Part shown: piece after piece, positions 53,800 to 63,726 of the stretch
Position numbering within the stretch: position 1 is the stretch's first letter
Layout of the letters: each line of letters starts with the position of its first letter
Assembly: GCA_020851465.1 (NCBI GenBank)
Contig: JADZCR010000001.1
Location: 62,001 to 126,000, forward strand
Direction: 5' to 3'
DNA length: 64,000 nucleotides
Source of the DNA: Phycisphaeraceae bacterium
GTDB taxonomy: Bacteria > Planctomycetota > Phycisphaerae > Phycisphaerales > Phycisphaeraceae
Notes under the pieces: generated by a model
The model's input: the letters and a program-made list of their open reading frames with translations, nothing else
What the model was told of the DNA's origin: nothing
The model's database searches: none
Translations under genes and position numbers: made by a program

Positions 53800-56646
53800 A
53801 TGAGTAATTCCAACCCTGCCTCTGAACCGTCCATACCCGGAGCCAACGGAACCGACATTCTGAGCCTTCCGTTTGCCGAGGGGCTGTATGAAGACTTCCT
53901 CCGCGACCCGTCATCGGTTCCTGAAGATTGGCGAAGGTATTTCGTTCAGATCACCCCGGCGAATGGTCGGTCGATGCGGGTGCGGCCATCAATGCGTCCC
54001 GCGAGCCTGTTTAATCCGACCGGGGCGAATGGCCACGGCCCAGCCGGCTCCACGTCGGCCCCTGCTGTTCCCGCTGCTGCTGCGCAATACCTTCAGGATC
54101 GCGTCGATCAACTCGTCCGCCACTACCGCGTCCGCGGCCACATGATCGCACAGATCGACCCGCTGGGTATCCCGCGTCCCGACATGCCTGAGCTTGACTA
54201 CCGCTATGTCAAACTCACGGAGGAAGACCTCGACAGGACATTCTCCACCGTCACCCTCGGCGGAGCGGATGTGCAGACGCTGCGTGCCCTGCTCCAGCGA
54301 TTGAAAAACACCTACTGCCGATCGATCGGTGCGCAGTTCATGCACATCGACGATGAGGAGGTCCGGCAGTGGCTGCAAAATCGGATGGAGGGCACGGAAA
54401 ACCGCATCGAGCTGACACGCAAGGAGCAGCTGCGCATTCTCACCCGCCTGACTGATGCGGTGATCTTCGAGGAGTTCATCCAGAAAAAATTTGTCGGGGC
54501 CAAGAGTTTCAGCCTCGAAGGAGGCGAGAGCTTGATTCCCCTGCTCGATCTGGCCATCGAAAAGGCGGGGGAACAGCAGATCGATGAGATCGTGCTGGGC
54601 ATGGCGCACCGCGGCCGCCTGAATGTGCTGGCGAATATCATGGGCAAAAGCCCGGAGATGATCTTCCGGGAGTTTCAGGACGCCACCAGCGGCAATCAGC
54701 CCCCACGCGGCGACGTGAAATATCATCTGGGCTACAGCACCGACTGGACCACGCAAACCGGTCACAAGATTCATCTTTCTCTGGCGTTCAATCCCAGCCA
54801 CCTCGAATATGTAAACTCCGTGGCACTGGGCCGTATGCGCGCCAAAATGGATCGCGTTGGCGACTGCGACCGCGTGAAGGGCATGACGCTGCTGATTCAC
54901 GGCGACGCGGCGTTTGCCGGTGAAGGTGTCGTGCAGGAGACGCTTAATCTCAGCGAGCTTGACCCCTACAGCACCGGCGGCACGCTGCACGTGATCGTCA
55001 ACAACCAGGTCGGGTTCACCACACCTCCCGAACAGGCACGCTCCAGCACTTACGCGACGGACATCGCCAAGATGCTCCAAAGCCCGATCTTCCACGTCAA
55101 CGGCGAGGACTGCGAGGCTGTGGCGCAGGTGGTGCGGCTGGCGATGGATTTCCGCAAAGTGTTCAAGCGTGACGTGGTAATCGACATGTACTGCTTCCGC
55201 CGCCGTGGGCATAACGAAGGCGACGAGCCGAGCTTCACACAGCCGTTGATGTATGCGGCCATGGATCTGCGTAAAAACACGCGCGAGGGATATCTCGAAC
55301 ATCTCCTGAAGCTGGGCGGCGTGACGCGACAGGAAGCGGATCGCATCGCCGCCGATCGTCACGAGGCACTTGAGCGGGAGCTGGCTGAAGCGCGTGAACC
55401 GGAGGAAGGAGCCGGTGAGCCAAGCGATCGATCGCGCATCTGGATCGGGTATCGAGGCGGGCGAGAGAAAGAGGTGGCGGACGTGCCGACAGGCGTGCCG
55501 CGTGCCCGGTTGACACAGTTACTCGAAAAGCTCGCGGAGCTTCCGGAAGATTTCATTCTTCATCCAAAGCTGGCGCGGTTCATCAAGGGGCGGCGTGACA
55601 TGGCTGCGGGTGTTCGACCCATCGACTGGTCCGCTGGTGAGGCACTGGCGATGGCGTCACTGGCGACCGATGGAGTACGGGTGCGGATGACGGGGCAGGA
55701 CTGCGAGCGCGGCACATTCAGCCACCGCCACGCCGTGCTGCACGACGTGGAGGACGGTCACCGCCACATGCCGCTTCAGCACCTGACGCCCGATCAGGCC
55801 CAGGTCGAGATTTACAACAGCCCGCTCTCCGAGGCAGGCGTGCTGGGATTCGAGTACGGCTACAGCCTCGATTTCCCAAGCGCACTGGTGATATGGGAAG
55901 CACAATTCGGAGACTTCATCAACGCGGCACAGGTCATCGTCGATCAATTCATCGTCAGCGCGGAACAGAAATGGCGTCGTCTGAGCGGACTGGTCCTGCT
56001 CCTGCCGCATGGCTTTGAAGGTCAAGGCCCGGAGCACTCCAGCGCCAGACTCGAACGCTTTCTGGCACTAGCGAGCGAGGACAACATTCAGGTCTGCAAC
56101 GCGACCACTCCCGCACAGTATTTTCACCTGTTGCGAAGGCAGGTACTCAGGCCGTGGCGCAAACCGCTGATTGTCATGTCACCCAAGAGTCTGCTGCGAC
56201 ATCCTGAGGTCGTCTCGCCGCTGGATGATTTCGAGTCCGGAACCTTCCAGCGAGTGATCGACGATGCCCAGATCAGTGAACCCGGCAAGGTCAAACAGAT
56301 TCTGCTCTGTTCGGGCAAGATTTTTTACGAGTTGAAAAAGCGACGTGATGAGATCGCGCGGACGGACACCGCCATCGTGCGAGTTGAGCAGTATTATCCC
56401 GTACCGGAAGCGGAGCTTCGAGCGATCGTGAAGCGTTACTCCAACGCTGATCGAGCGATCTGGGTACAGGAGGAAGGCCGAAACCACGGAGCGTGGCGGT
56501 TTTTCCATTTCGAGTTTGGTGACAAACTGTTCGACAAGCTGCCGTTTACGGGTATTTATCGCCCGCCGTCTGCCAGCCCGGCGACGGGATCGAGCAACCA
56601 GCACAAGATCGAGCAGGAAGCGATTTTGAAGGAAGCACTGGGATAA
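53800..56646 (+). CDS. sucA: 2-oxoglutarate dehydrogenase E1 component
   Basis: A thiamine-diphosphate enzyme of about 948 residues from the ATG at 53800, the normal size for SucA. An N-terminal SucA motif (FAEGLYEDFLRDPSSVPEDWRRYF) is followed by the LGMAHRGRLNVL block and GDAAFAGEGVVQETLN with VNNQVGF for TPP/Mg binding. The C-terminal transketolase-like domain contains GQDCERGTFSHRHAVLHD, and EEGRNHGAWRFF closes the enzyme. It decarboxylates 2-oxoglutarate and hands the succinyl group to the E2 encoded 112 bases downstream. Confidence 0.95.
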   Translation: MSNSNPASEPSIPGANGTDILSLPFAEGLYEDFLRDPSSVPEDWRRYFVQITPANGRSMRVRPSMRPASLFNPTGANGHGPAGSTSAPAVPAAAAQYLQDRVDQLVRHYRVRGHMIAQIDPLGIPRPDMPELDYRYVKLTEEDLDRTFSTVTLGGADVQTLRALLQRLKNTYCRSIGAQFMHIDDEEVRQWLQNRMEGTENRIELTRKEQLRILTRLTDAVIFEEFIQKKFVGAKSFSLEGGESLIPLLDLAIEKAGEQQIDEIVLGMAHRGRLNVLANIMGKSPEMIFREFQDATSGNQPPRGDVKYHLGYSTDWTTQTGHKIHLSLAFNPSHLEYVNSVALGRMRAKMDRVGDCDRVKGMTLLIHGDAAFAGEGVVQETLNLSELDPYSTGGTLHVIVNNQVGFTTPPEQARSSTYATDIAKMLQSPIFHVNGEDCEAVAQVVRLAMDFRKVFKRDVVIDMYCFRRRGHNEGDEPSFTQPLMYAAMDLRKNTREGYLEHLLKLGGVTRQEADRIAADRHEALERELAEAREPEEGAGEPSDRSRIWIGYRGGREKEVADVPTGVPRARLTQLLEKLAELPEDFILHPKLARFIKGRRDMAAGVRPIDWSAGEALAMASLATDGVRVRMTGQDCERGTFSHRHAVLHDVEDGHRHMPLQHLTPDQAQVEIYNSPLSEAGVLGFEYGYSLDFPSALVIWEAQFGDFINAAQVIVDQFIVSAEQKWRRLSGLVLLLPHGFEGQGPEHSSARLERFLALASEDNIQVCNATTPAQYFHLLRRQVLRPWRKPLIVMSPKSLLRHPEVVSPLDDFESGTFQRVIDDAQISEPGKVKQILLCSGKIFYELKKRRDEIARTDTAIVRVEQYYPVPEAELRAIVKRYSNADRAIWVQEEGRNHGAWRFFHFEFGDKLFDKLPFTGIYRPPSASPATGSSNQHKIEQEAILKEALG

Positions 56647-56648
56647 CC

Positions 56649-56665
56649 ACCCGTGCGGCACGGGT
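56649..56665 (+). other. Hairpin between sucA and sucB
   Basis: ACCCGTG pairs with CACGGGT around CGG directly after the sucA stop. There is no T-run. It may slow 3' decay or partly terminate, setting the E1:E2 ratio. Confidence 0.3.
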
Positions 56666-56758
56666 CAGGCGGTTTCACTGTGCCGCGAACTCACTGCCTC
56701 GTTGAGTCGCGGACTCAAAGGGGTATCCTGATACGAGACAAGCACGGAAGGAAAGTTC

Positions 56759-57874
56759 ATGGCTCTTGAGCTGAAAGTGCCGACTGTCGGCGAATCGATT
56801 ACCGAGGTACAGATCGGACGCTGGCATAAGTCCGAAGGCGACAGCGTCGCCAAAGACGAGACGATTGTTGAGATTGAGACCGACAAGGTCACCGTTGAGC
56901 TGCCCGCGCCCGTCGCTGGAACCATCGGCAAAATCATCAAAAAGACCGGCGAGGCGGCTGCGGTGGGTGATGTCATCGGCATGCTCGACGCCAACGGCTC
57001 CGCATCCACACCCGCACAAGCACCGCCGAAATCCGTACCTGCACCGTCACCGACAAAACCTGCGCCGACGGCGAAGGAAGCGCCTCCCTCCGCGCCGGTT
57101 AAGCCCGCCGCTGCAGCGCCAACAACCGCAGCACCCATCAAACCGCAAGTCGCCGTCGAGCGCACACCGCCCGCCGGGGATGAAGAAATCATTCCGATGA
57201 CGCCGCTGCGCCGCCGCATCGCTGAGCGGCTCGTCGAAGCGCAGCACAGCGCCGCGTTGCTGACCACCTTCAACGAAGTCGATATGTCGGCTGTCATGGC
57301 ACTGAGGGCACAGCTCCAGGAAGCATTTCAGGCGGCGCATCAGGTGAAGCTCGGCTTCATGTCGTTCTTCGTCAAGGCGGCAATCCATGCGCTGAAACTA
57401 GTCCCGCAAGTCAACTCCGAAATCCGCGGCACGGATGTGATCTACAAAAATCACTACGACATCGGCATCGCCATCGGCGGGGGCAAGGGGCTGGTCGTCC
57501 CCGTGCTCCGCCGCGCAGAGCGCATGAGCTTTGCGGAAATCGAAAAATCCATCGCCGAGTTCGCCGCCCGCGCCAAGGAAAACAAAATCGCGCTCGAGGA
57601 GCTTCAGGGCGGCACCTTCACCATCAGCAACGGCGGCGTGTACGGGTCACTGCTCTCGACACCGATCGTCAATCCTCCGCAAAGCGGCATCCTCGGCCTG
57701 CATGCGATTCAGGATCGTCCCATCGCCAAAGATAAACAGGTCGTGATCCGCCCGATGATGTACATGGCGCTGACCTATGACCACCGCGTAATTGACGGCC
57801 GTGAGGCGGTGACGTTCCTCAAGAGTATCAAAGAAGTGATCGAGGAGCCTGCGCGGATGCTGGTGGAAGTGTGA
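56759..57874 (+). CDS. sucB: Dihydrolipoyl succinyltransferase (E2 of 2-oxoglutarate dehydrogenase), no visible subunit-binding domain
   Basis: A 371-residue protein. The lipoyl domain (1-78) has the lipoylated lysine K43 in ETDKVTVE. An Ala/Pro/Lys linker follows (~80-140), then the catalytic domain (~142-371) with active-site H342-R-V-I-D-G347. Usual SucB proteins (~400 residues) carry a ~35-residue peripheral subunit-binding domain between linker and catalytic core that docks E3. Here the linker runs straight into [17 protein letters not shown] and no such motif can be seen. The short length agrees with its absence. Confidence 0.93.
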   Translation: MALELKVPTVGESITEVQIGRWHKSEGDSVAKDETIVEIETDKVTVELPAPVAGTIGKIIKKTGEAAAVGDVIGMLDANGSASTPAQAPPKSVPAPSPTKPAPTAKEAPPSAPVKPAAAAPTTAAPIKPQVAVERTPPAGDEEIIPMTPLRRRIAERLVEAQHSAALLTTFNEVDMSAVMALRAQLQEAFQAAHQVKLGFMSFFVKAAIHALKLVPQVNSEIRGTDVIYKNHYDIGIAIGGGKGLVVPVLRRAERMSFAEIEKSIAEFAARAKENKIALEELQGGTFTISNGGVYGSLLSTPIVNPPQSGILGLHAIQDRPIAKDKQVVIRPMMYMALTYDHRVIDGREAVTFLKSIKEVIEEPARMLVEV

Positions 57875-57917
57875 ATGACCGTGCGACCGAACAGCACCAA
57901 GCGGGGAATTGAGCAGA

Positions 57918-59207
57918 TCATTTCATCGCAGGGCGCAGCAGCTTTACGTCCGCCCAGCCGACCTGATCGCCGACATCCTGGCCGTGTCCGTAATCAACCT
58001 CCAGCGTGAGACGGCGGACGCCCGTGAGGTTTACTCCGAGGTCAACGGGCTTCTGATCGCCGCGCAGGTCAGGGTTTTCATAGAGCGGTTTGCCGTCACC
58101 AAGGACACGCACCGCTGCTCGACCAAGCTTGCCGTCGGGCTGGAGCATGCCGACCCTGGCGCGGAAAAACTCAAACTTTCCTCCGATGTCATAGTGCAGC
58201 AGACTGCGGGAATGCATCGCGATACCTTTGGCGTAAGTGCCGTCCGTCAAAGTCAGCCCTTTACCGCCCCGCAGTGATGAGTCGATGCGATAGGGCAAAA
58301 TCCGGTCGAAGTAGGGAACCTGCTCGACCTTGATCGGCGTCAGCTCTGACAGGTACGTCAATCGACCGTTGATGACGTTGATCTTTGACACCCGCGCCAG
58401 CGGCAGGAGCACGTCAGCTGCCCAAATGGTCCTGACAGCCGCGGCATCATTCTTCAGGCTTGTCCATTCGCCGGAAATCATGTCGCCTGAAACAAGCGTG
58501 AAGCTCATCTGGAGCTTGTCGGACGGCGTGTATTGGTGCGTTGCGAGTACGATTCCAACAAGCCTTGCCGGATCAATCTGTCGTTCCTCGCCGCCGTAGC
58601 GGAAGATCAGGGCATCGTTGGTCAAGCCCACCACCGTGCCCCGCACACCCTGGATGCGGTCATCAGAATGAGATTTGACCAGAGCGATATCTTCAAGACC
58701 GCCATTGAGTGCCACCGATTCTGGAACATCATCGCGTAATGAGCCGGCTTGCCATATCTCCTTCACGTCTTGAAGTGGAATCGGGATTGGTTTTCCCAAA
58801 TCTGAACTGGAAAGCGTGATCGTCGTAGCGGACCAGCCATCAATGAAGCCGGTAAGCTGATCGCCGCACAGGAGCACGAGTCGCCACGAGATCGCATCTG
58901 CGGGGCGGCCAGCCGCCGGTTGTGTAGTGGATGGTGAGCCGGGCTGTGTCGTACTCGACGGTTCGACCACAGCGGGGTTGACGGGAACAAATCCCGCCAT
59001 GTCGATCGATACGATTTCATCCAGCCGGACGCTCTGACGCTTTTCCTTATTGCCGTCTCGGACAGCAACGGTCAGCGTGCCGGCATCGAGAGAGACAAGC
59101 TGACCGCTGAAATCCTTTCCATCAATGGTGCGCACCGTGACGCCTTGAGCGACTGATCCGACAACCAGCATGAACAGGACGGCCAGTAACTTTATTCGCT
59201 GTAACAC
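57918..59207 (-). CDS. Secreted protein with C-terminal NPCBM domain
   Basis: About 430 residues. The GTG at 59207 is preferred because GGGGA lies upstream and it begins a clean signal peptide (LQRIKLLAVLFMLVVGSVAQG); an ATG at 59252 is also open. Two similar beta-rich segments follow (TIDGKDFSGQLVSLDAG, LLCGDQLTGFIDGWSATT and VSGDMISGEWTSLKND have the same SGDxxxG pattern). The C-terminal NPCBM carbohydrate-binding domain has KGIAMHSRSLLHYDIGGKFEFFRA and VDYGHGQDVGDQVGWADVKL. It is the last gene of a leftward envelope operon. Confidence 0.75.
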   Translation of the reverse strand: MLQRIKLLAVLFMLVVGSVAQGVTVRTIDGKDFSGQLVSLDAGTLTVAVRDGNKEKRQSVRLDEIVSIDMAGFVPVNPAVVEPSSTTQPGSPSTTQPAAGRPADAISWRLVLLCGDQLTGFIDGWSATTITLSSSDLGKPIPIPLQDVKEIWQAGSLRDDVPESVALNGGLEDIALVKSHSDDRIQGVRGTVVGLTNDALIFRYGGEERQIDPARLVGIVLATHQYTPSDKLQMSFTLVSGDMISGEWTSLKNDAAAVRTIWAADVLLPLARVSKINVINGRLTYLSELTPIKVEQVPYFDRILPYRIDSSLRGGKGLTLTDGTYAKGIAMHSRSLLHYDIGGKFEFFRARVGMLQPDGKLGRAAVRVLGDGKPLYENPDLRGDQKPVDLGVNLTGVRRLTLEVDYGHGQDVGDQVGWADVKLLRPAMK

Positions 59208-59276
59208 GGAAATATTCCCCGAGAGAAATGTTGGAGAGGCTGATGGCGGCATGGAAAATATAGACTCCTGACCTCA

Positions 59277-59891
59277 TCAGGGCACGGACGGCTGGGTAGT
59301 CGCGGATTCGTCGCGCTCCACCTGTTCCTGCGCCAGCCGACGATAGTAACTCTGAAGCACCGCCTCGAAACCGGGTGGGAAGCCCTCGCTCGTGGCTTGA
59401 AGAATCCGCTCACGCTGCTTGGGAGAAAGTTCCGCCCAGTTTTTTCGACTGGCTTTGGGTGCGTGCAGATCGCCGATCCCACCCGGCCCGCTGGCGATAT
59501 TCGAGTCTCTCATCGGACTGTTTGGGTTCGCAGGGGACATTCCCTTCCCCCCGCCGCTGCCCTTGCCGCCGCCTCCTCCGCCGGTCTGTTTTTCCAGTTC
59601 GCGGATGATCGAATCGAGATCCTTGATGATTTTGTTCTGCCTATCCTGCACGAGTTTGTCGGTCTGCTCTTTGGATAGGTCCGTTACCACCGCGTCCATT
59701 GCCTGAGTGATCTTTCCGATCCGATCGCCCTGATCTGCATCGCGTGATCCGCGCAGTCCCATATCGCCGGGCTTGATTTTGGGTTGCGGGAGACGGGGCA
59801 GGAGTTGATCGCCTCCGTCGAGGCCGCGAGCAAAGGCGGGCAACGTGAACAGCACCACGACCAGTAAGACACTCGAAGCAATTCGCATCAT
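59277..59891 (-). CDS. Secreted small helical protein with Gly-rich linker
   Basis: About 204 residues from tandem ATGs at 59891/59888 (GTG at 59894 also possible), with AAGGG upstream. The signal peptide is RIASSVLLVVVLFTLPAFA. After it come a helical segment (DRIGKITQAMDAVVTDLSKEQTDKLVQDRQ), a poly-Gly/Ser/Lys linker, then a helix-rich end (ELSPKQRERILQATSEGFPPGFEAVLQSYYRRLAQEQ). The end matches the short LPxKyREqI-x(n)-G-P-x(n)-YY-R-L motif seen in small proteins beside MoxR/BatA operons. Its function is unknown. Confidence 0.65.
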   Translation of the reverse strand: MMRIASSVLLVVVLFTLPAFARGLDGGDQLLPRLPQPKIKPGDMGLRGSRDADQGDRIGKITQAMDAVVTDLSKEQTDKLVQDRQNKIIKDLDSIIRELEKQTGGGGGGKGSGGGKGMSPANPNSPMRDSNIASGPGGIGDLHAPKASRKNWAELSPKQRERILQATSEGFPPGFEAVLQSYYRRLAQEQVERDESATTQPSVP

Positions 59892-59978
59892 CACACCCTT
59901 TCGTGGTCTGCGAAGAAGCTGCCCCGCGCTTCATGCAGGAGCGGAAGACGAGGAAACGGCCTGTGTTCCTCAGCCGCC

Positions 59979-61430
59979 CTACTCCTTGACGCGACGCTGG
60001 ATCATCTCAAGCGTGTTGCGCACCTGCGATTGATGCTCGCGCACGCTGCCGACTTTCTCTTTGAGTTCCGGAGGCAGGTCGGCTTCCGCACGCGCTCGGC
60101 GGCCATCCACGTCCAGCGTCTCTTCGTTGACCCGGACCTGAAGCAGTCGCACGATGCGCAGCTCCGAGAGCATCTTGTTTCTGCCGTCGTTCTGTCCCTG
60201 ACCGCCCGGCTGGTTTCCGTTTTCCTGATTTTCGCCGTCTTCAGGCGGGGCGGAATCTTTCACCGCATCGATCAACTCCTGGAGATCCTTCTCGATCTCT
60301 TTCAGTATGGCGATAACGGTGTCGTTAGCGCGGCCGGTCTTAAGATCACCTGACACATAAATCATCCGCCTCTGAATGGATTGCAAGGCTGGCGGCAGCG
60401 CAATACTGAACTCCGTCTCCTGAATCAGCCGAATCGCCTGGTCAGTCATCTGCACGATGCGATCCTCTGACGCAGCCAGCCTCTGCGTGCTCAACACAGC
60501 CTCGCGTTCACCGGCCAGCACCTTAGGTGCCAGTGCCTGCGTGGTCTGGCGCACCTTCACCTGGCGCTCCAGAATCTGCGTGAGATTGGCCATGATCTGT
60601 TCGCGGACCTGTTTCTGAATGTCGTTGACGAGCTGATCCCGCTCTTTCTTGAGTTTGTCACGGGCGTCCTGAAGCTTTTTCGCAGCATTGCCCTGCTGGC
60701 CTCCCGCAGCACCGGCTTTCTGCTTGCCAAGGTTGCCTTCGGCACTCTTCATCTCCTTGCCCGCATCACCCAGATCACCGGCGGCATCGCGGGACTCCGG
60801 GCCAAGATCCTTCACCTCCTGCTCGATGGCTTCGGTCTTTTCGCGGTTTCGCTCCTGCTCACCTTTGAGATTCTCGAAGTCACCAGGCTCGACAGCCTCA
60901 CCTTTGCCCTGCTTGTCCGCAAGCTCATCGCTGAACTTTGCCTCTCGAAGCTGCTCCTTGATCGCAGGGTCCAGCTTGGTGAGGATTGCTTCGATCTTCC
61001 TGATGCGGTCGAGCTTGATCGCCAGGTCCAGATCATTCGAGAGCAGGAGCGTGCGCAGCTCCTCAAGTTTGCGGATCACATCACGCTGCTGCTCGACGGC
61101 GGCGGCAAGCTCACGCTTGTCGATCAGCAGCCGCACGTCCTTCATCTGCTCGACAATGAGTTCCTCACGCGCCTTCTGCACAGCCAGAAGCAACCGCGCA
61201 GAGTCCTGCGGCTCAAGGTCACGGGTCAGCTCCGCGAGCTTGAACATCCGCTCCTGAAGCTCCCGCATGTAGGCCTCAGCTTTTTGTTGATCAAACTCGA
61301 TCTGCTCCGCCAGATCGATCGACTTCTTCGCCGTCACCGCATCGGCAGCGCGAGCCGGCGACACCAAGCAGGACAACAACATCGCGAGAATCGCAACCAT
61401 CAGCGACAGGCGAGTGTTTCCTTTAATCAT
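59979..61430 (-). CDS. Secreted long coiled-coil protein
   Basis: About 483 residues from the ATG at 61430, which starts a clean signal peptide (LSLMVAILAMLLSCLVSPARAADA). Nearly all of the rest is predicted helical and highly charged: EQIEFDQQKAEAYMRELQERMFKLAEL, KKLQDARDKLKKERDQLVNDIQ and RNTLEMIQRRVKE. A Gly/Gln/Asn-rich break occurs near 400 (ENQENGNQPGGQGQND). It is probably a periplasmic partner of the DUF4175-like protein encoded just upstream. The low-complexity helix pattern gives no specific family. Confidence 0.65.
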   Translation of the reverse strand: MIKGNTRLSLMVAILAMLLSCLVSPARAADAVTAKKSIDLAEQIEFDQQKAEAYMRELQERMFKLAELTRDLEPQDSARLLLAVQKAREELIVEQMKDVRLLIDKRELAAAVEQQRDVIRKLEELRTLLLSNDLDLAIKLDRIRKIEAILTKLDPAIKEQLREAKFSDELADKQGKGEAVEPGDFENLKGEQERNREKTEAIEQEVKDLGPESRDAAGDLGDAGKEMKSAEGNLGKQKAGAAGGQQGNAAKKLQDARDKLKKERDQLVNDIQKQVREQIMANLTQILERQVKVRQTTQALAPKVLAGEREAVLSTQRLAASEDRIVQMTDQAIRLIQETEFSIALPPALQSIQRRMIYVSGDLKTGRANDTVIAILKEIEKDLQELIDAVKDSAPPEDGENQENGNQPGGQGQNDGRNKMLSELRIVRLLQVRVNEETLDVDGRRARAEADLPPELKEKVGSVREHQSQVRNTLEMIQRRVKE

Positions 61431-61495
61431 TTTGTGACCTTGATTTGCAGCAACGGACGGTCTCTCATGGTACGCCGTTGATGCACCTCCTTCAA

Positions 61496-63724
61496 TCATT
61501 TCTGGCCAGGCGGCACCGGTGCGGGCTGCGTCGAAGACGCCGGCCGGGAAGCTGGATGATCCTTGAACAGACCCTCCACCTCCTTTTGACGAATGGCATC
61601 GGTACTTTGTTTCACCTGATTCTGCAGTTTGATGACCTCGTTGAGTTGATTCAGAACATCCACAAAACTATCCCAATCAGCCATCTGTTTGAGAATGTCC
61701 CGCATCTGGACCACGATCCGCTCCTGACGGGTGATCGCTGAAGTCAAACCCTGACTGATTTTGTTGGCATCCCGGTTACCGAGCATGGCATCAAGTGCTT
61801 CACGTTGCTGAGTCATCAATCCTGCATCAAGCTGTCGGAGCGGTTCGAGAATCTTCTTCTCCATGAGATCAAACGCTTCAGGACCGCCGAGCCCGTTGAG
61901 CCGCATTTCGGTCATGGTCTCAGCCATGCTCACCGCGACACGGGCTGCGTCACGCTGCACCGCGCGGTGCTGCCGTGCGATTGCGTCCAGAGCATCGTTC
62001 GACAAGAGCGCTTCGAGTTGCTCACGGACTTTATCTGCTTCTTCCAGTGCTTTACGGAACCGCGAACGGTCGCCCTGCTGTCGGATGAGGATGTCACGGA
62101 ACAATTCCTCCGGCGAGACGATGCGGAAACTCACCAGCCGCGACTGGCCGGTCTGCGCGCCGATGTATCGCTCGTCACTGGCCGTCGCCAGCAGTGTCAG
62201 CAGCGAACCCACTGCAGGTTTGAGCGGTGTCAGTTCCAGCACACGCTGATCCTGGACTTCGAGTTGAGTCGCTGGCTTTACTGGACCGTAGATCTTTTCA
62301 ATCGTCTGCGTGCCAGCATTGACATCCGTTGCGTCGGGCGGGGTGAGCCGACTGACCAACTGCACGTCGGCGAGACCAAAGTCATCTCTGGCGAGCACCG
62401 TCAGCGGGATTTTTGCGATCGGCGTGACTCGCGATTTCACTCCGTTGTAAGTCAGTGTCAGTTTCGGAACCGCATCAGCTTTGAGGCCGATCATGATCGG
62501 TACAGGGAGTGAAGACAGTCCGGCCTGTGCGGAAATCAGCTCGATCTGAAGTGCGACCGGCTGCTCGTGAATCCATTCGGCCCGGTAGTGCGTCGGATCG
62601 ACCCGCTCCAGTCCGGCAGGCTGCGTCGTCGCATGCTTGAGCCTGGCGTCAGAGAGCGGCACATTCGATGTGACCGTCAACGTCAGCTTCGTCCTGGGTA
62701 GAAAAGCCAAATCCGATTCACCAGCACTGAACGTATGCGTCTGCGGCTCACGATTCGTCGGATGTTTGGAAATCAGTTCGATGTGCGTGATGCGCGGGCG
62801 ATCGACGGGAAACAGCATAAAGGAGTCAGGCGCATCATCACCGCCACCCAACTGCACCTCCACCTCCTGCTGCACGGGGGCGAAGTCGTGTCGGAAATCT
62901 CCATCAGCAAATCGCGTCATCGTGCTGGCGACCAGCGGTGTATCACCGCCGCGCACGCGGATCCAAACGGAGTCCGGCGAAGTGCTCTGCTGACCATTGA
63001 GGACACGCAGCACATAAGGCTCGCCGCGAGGCACGACAATCCGTCCATCCTCAAGGCCAACGATGACCAGATGCGTCTTCTGCGGCCAGGGTTGACGGGA
63101 GCCGGCGAACCACCTTCGCGCCCAGAGTCCAGCCGTCGCCGGCCAGATCACTGCCCAGCACACCGGCAGCAGCAGCAGGCCCAGGATGATCGCAAGATGC
63201 AGTCGCTGACGGTTGCGATCAAGAGGTTGAAGGAAGTCGATGTCCGCAAGAGATTCGTGGCTGCGCTGCACAGCAGCGAGCACCATCGCCGAAGACGGCG
63301 GTGAGCCGCCTTCAAGCAGATCAGGCAACTGAAGCACGGTCGCGACGCGCTGGGAGATGGGGACGCGGGTTTCGGTCGTTTGGCTGTTGCGGGCGGATTC
63401 ACGCTGTGCCGCCTCGATCGCCACCGCCAGCGTAATCATGTCGAGCGGATCGCGCAGCGGACGGATGAGCCACCGCCACACCGCATAGCCTGCGATCACC
63501 AGTGCGACTGTCAGAAATATGATGCGGGTGACGACATTATTGAGATGAAATTCGTAATCGATTACGAAGCTCAACAGCGCCAGCACCAGCACCACGCCGA
63601 ACACTCGCGCCAGACCGCTGATGGCGAGGTGCAATTTTACCGCCCGACGGAAGCGCGCGAGTCGCCGCGCCAGCCCGCGTTGCAGGTCGGTGAGGTCAAC
63701 GGATTGGAGGTCGAGCGTCGTCAT
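61496..63724 (-). CDS. DUF4175-like membrane-anchored protein (second copy)
   Basis: This 742-residue protein has N-terminal TM segments near 38-57 and 63-85 and a third near 180-205 (LAIILGLLLLPVCWAVIWPATAG). Beta-rich extracytoplasmic domains (~220-520) and C-terminal helices and coiled coil (~560-720) follow. Layout and position resemble the 1293-residue protein at 34995-38876, without that protein's long C-terminal extension. It lies between a VWA/GATase-like membrane protein upstream and a secreted coiled-coil protein downstream, all leftward. Confidence 0.7.
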   Translation of the reverse strand: MTTLDLQSVDLTDLQRGLARRLARFRRAVKLHLAISGLARVFGVVLVLALLSFVIDYEFHLNNVVTRIIFLTVALVIAGYAVWRWLIRPLRDPLDMITLAVAIEAAQRESARNSQTTETRVPISQRVATVLQLPDLLEGGSPPSSAMVLAAVQRSHESLADIDFLQPLDRNRQRLHLAIILGLLLLPVCWAVIWPATAGLWARRWFAGSRQPWPQKTHLVIVGLEDGRIVVPRGEPYVLRVLNGQQSTSPDSVWIRVRGGDTPLVASTMTRFADGDFRHDFAPVQQEVEVQLGGGDDAPDSFMLFPVDRPRITHIELISKHPTNREPQTHTFSAGESDLAFLPRTKLTLTVTSNVPLSDARLKHATTQPAGLERVDPTHYRAEWIHEQPVALQIELISAQAGLSSLPVPIMIGLKADAVPKLTLTYNGVKSRVTPIAKIPLTVLARDDFGLADVQLVSRLTPPDATDVNAGTQTIEKIYGPVKPATQLEVQDQRVLELTPLKPAVGSLLTLLATASDERYIGAQTGQSRLVSFRIVSPEELFRDILIRQQGDRSRFRKALEEADKVREQLEALLSNDALDAIARQHRAVQRDAARVAVSMAETMTEMRLNGLGGPEAFDLMEKKILEPLRQLDAGLMTQQREALDAMLGNRDANKISQGLTSAITRQERIVVQMRDILKQMADWDSFVDVLNQLNEVIKLQNQVKQSTDAIRQKEVEGLFKDHPASRPASSTQPAPVPPGQK

Positions 63725-63726
63725 AT

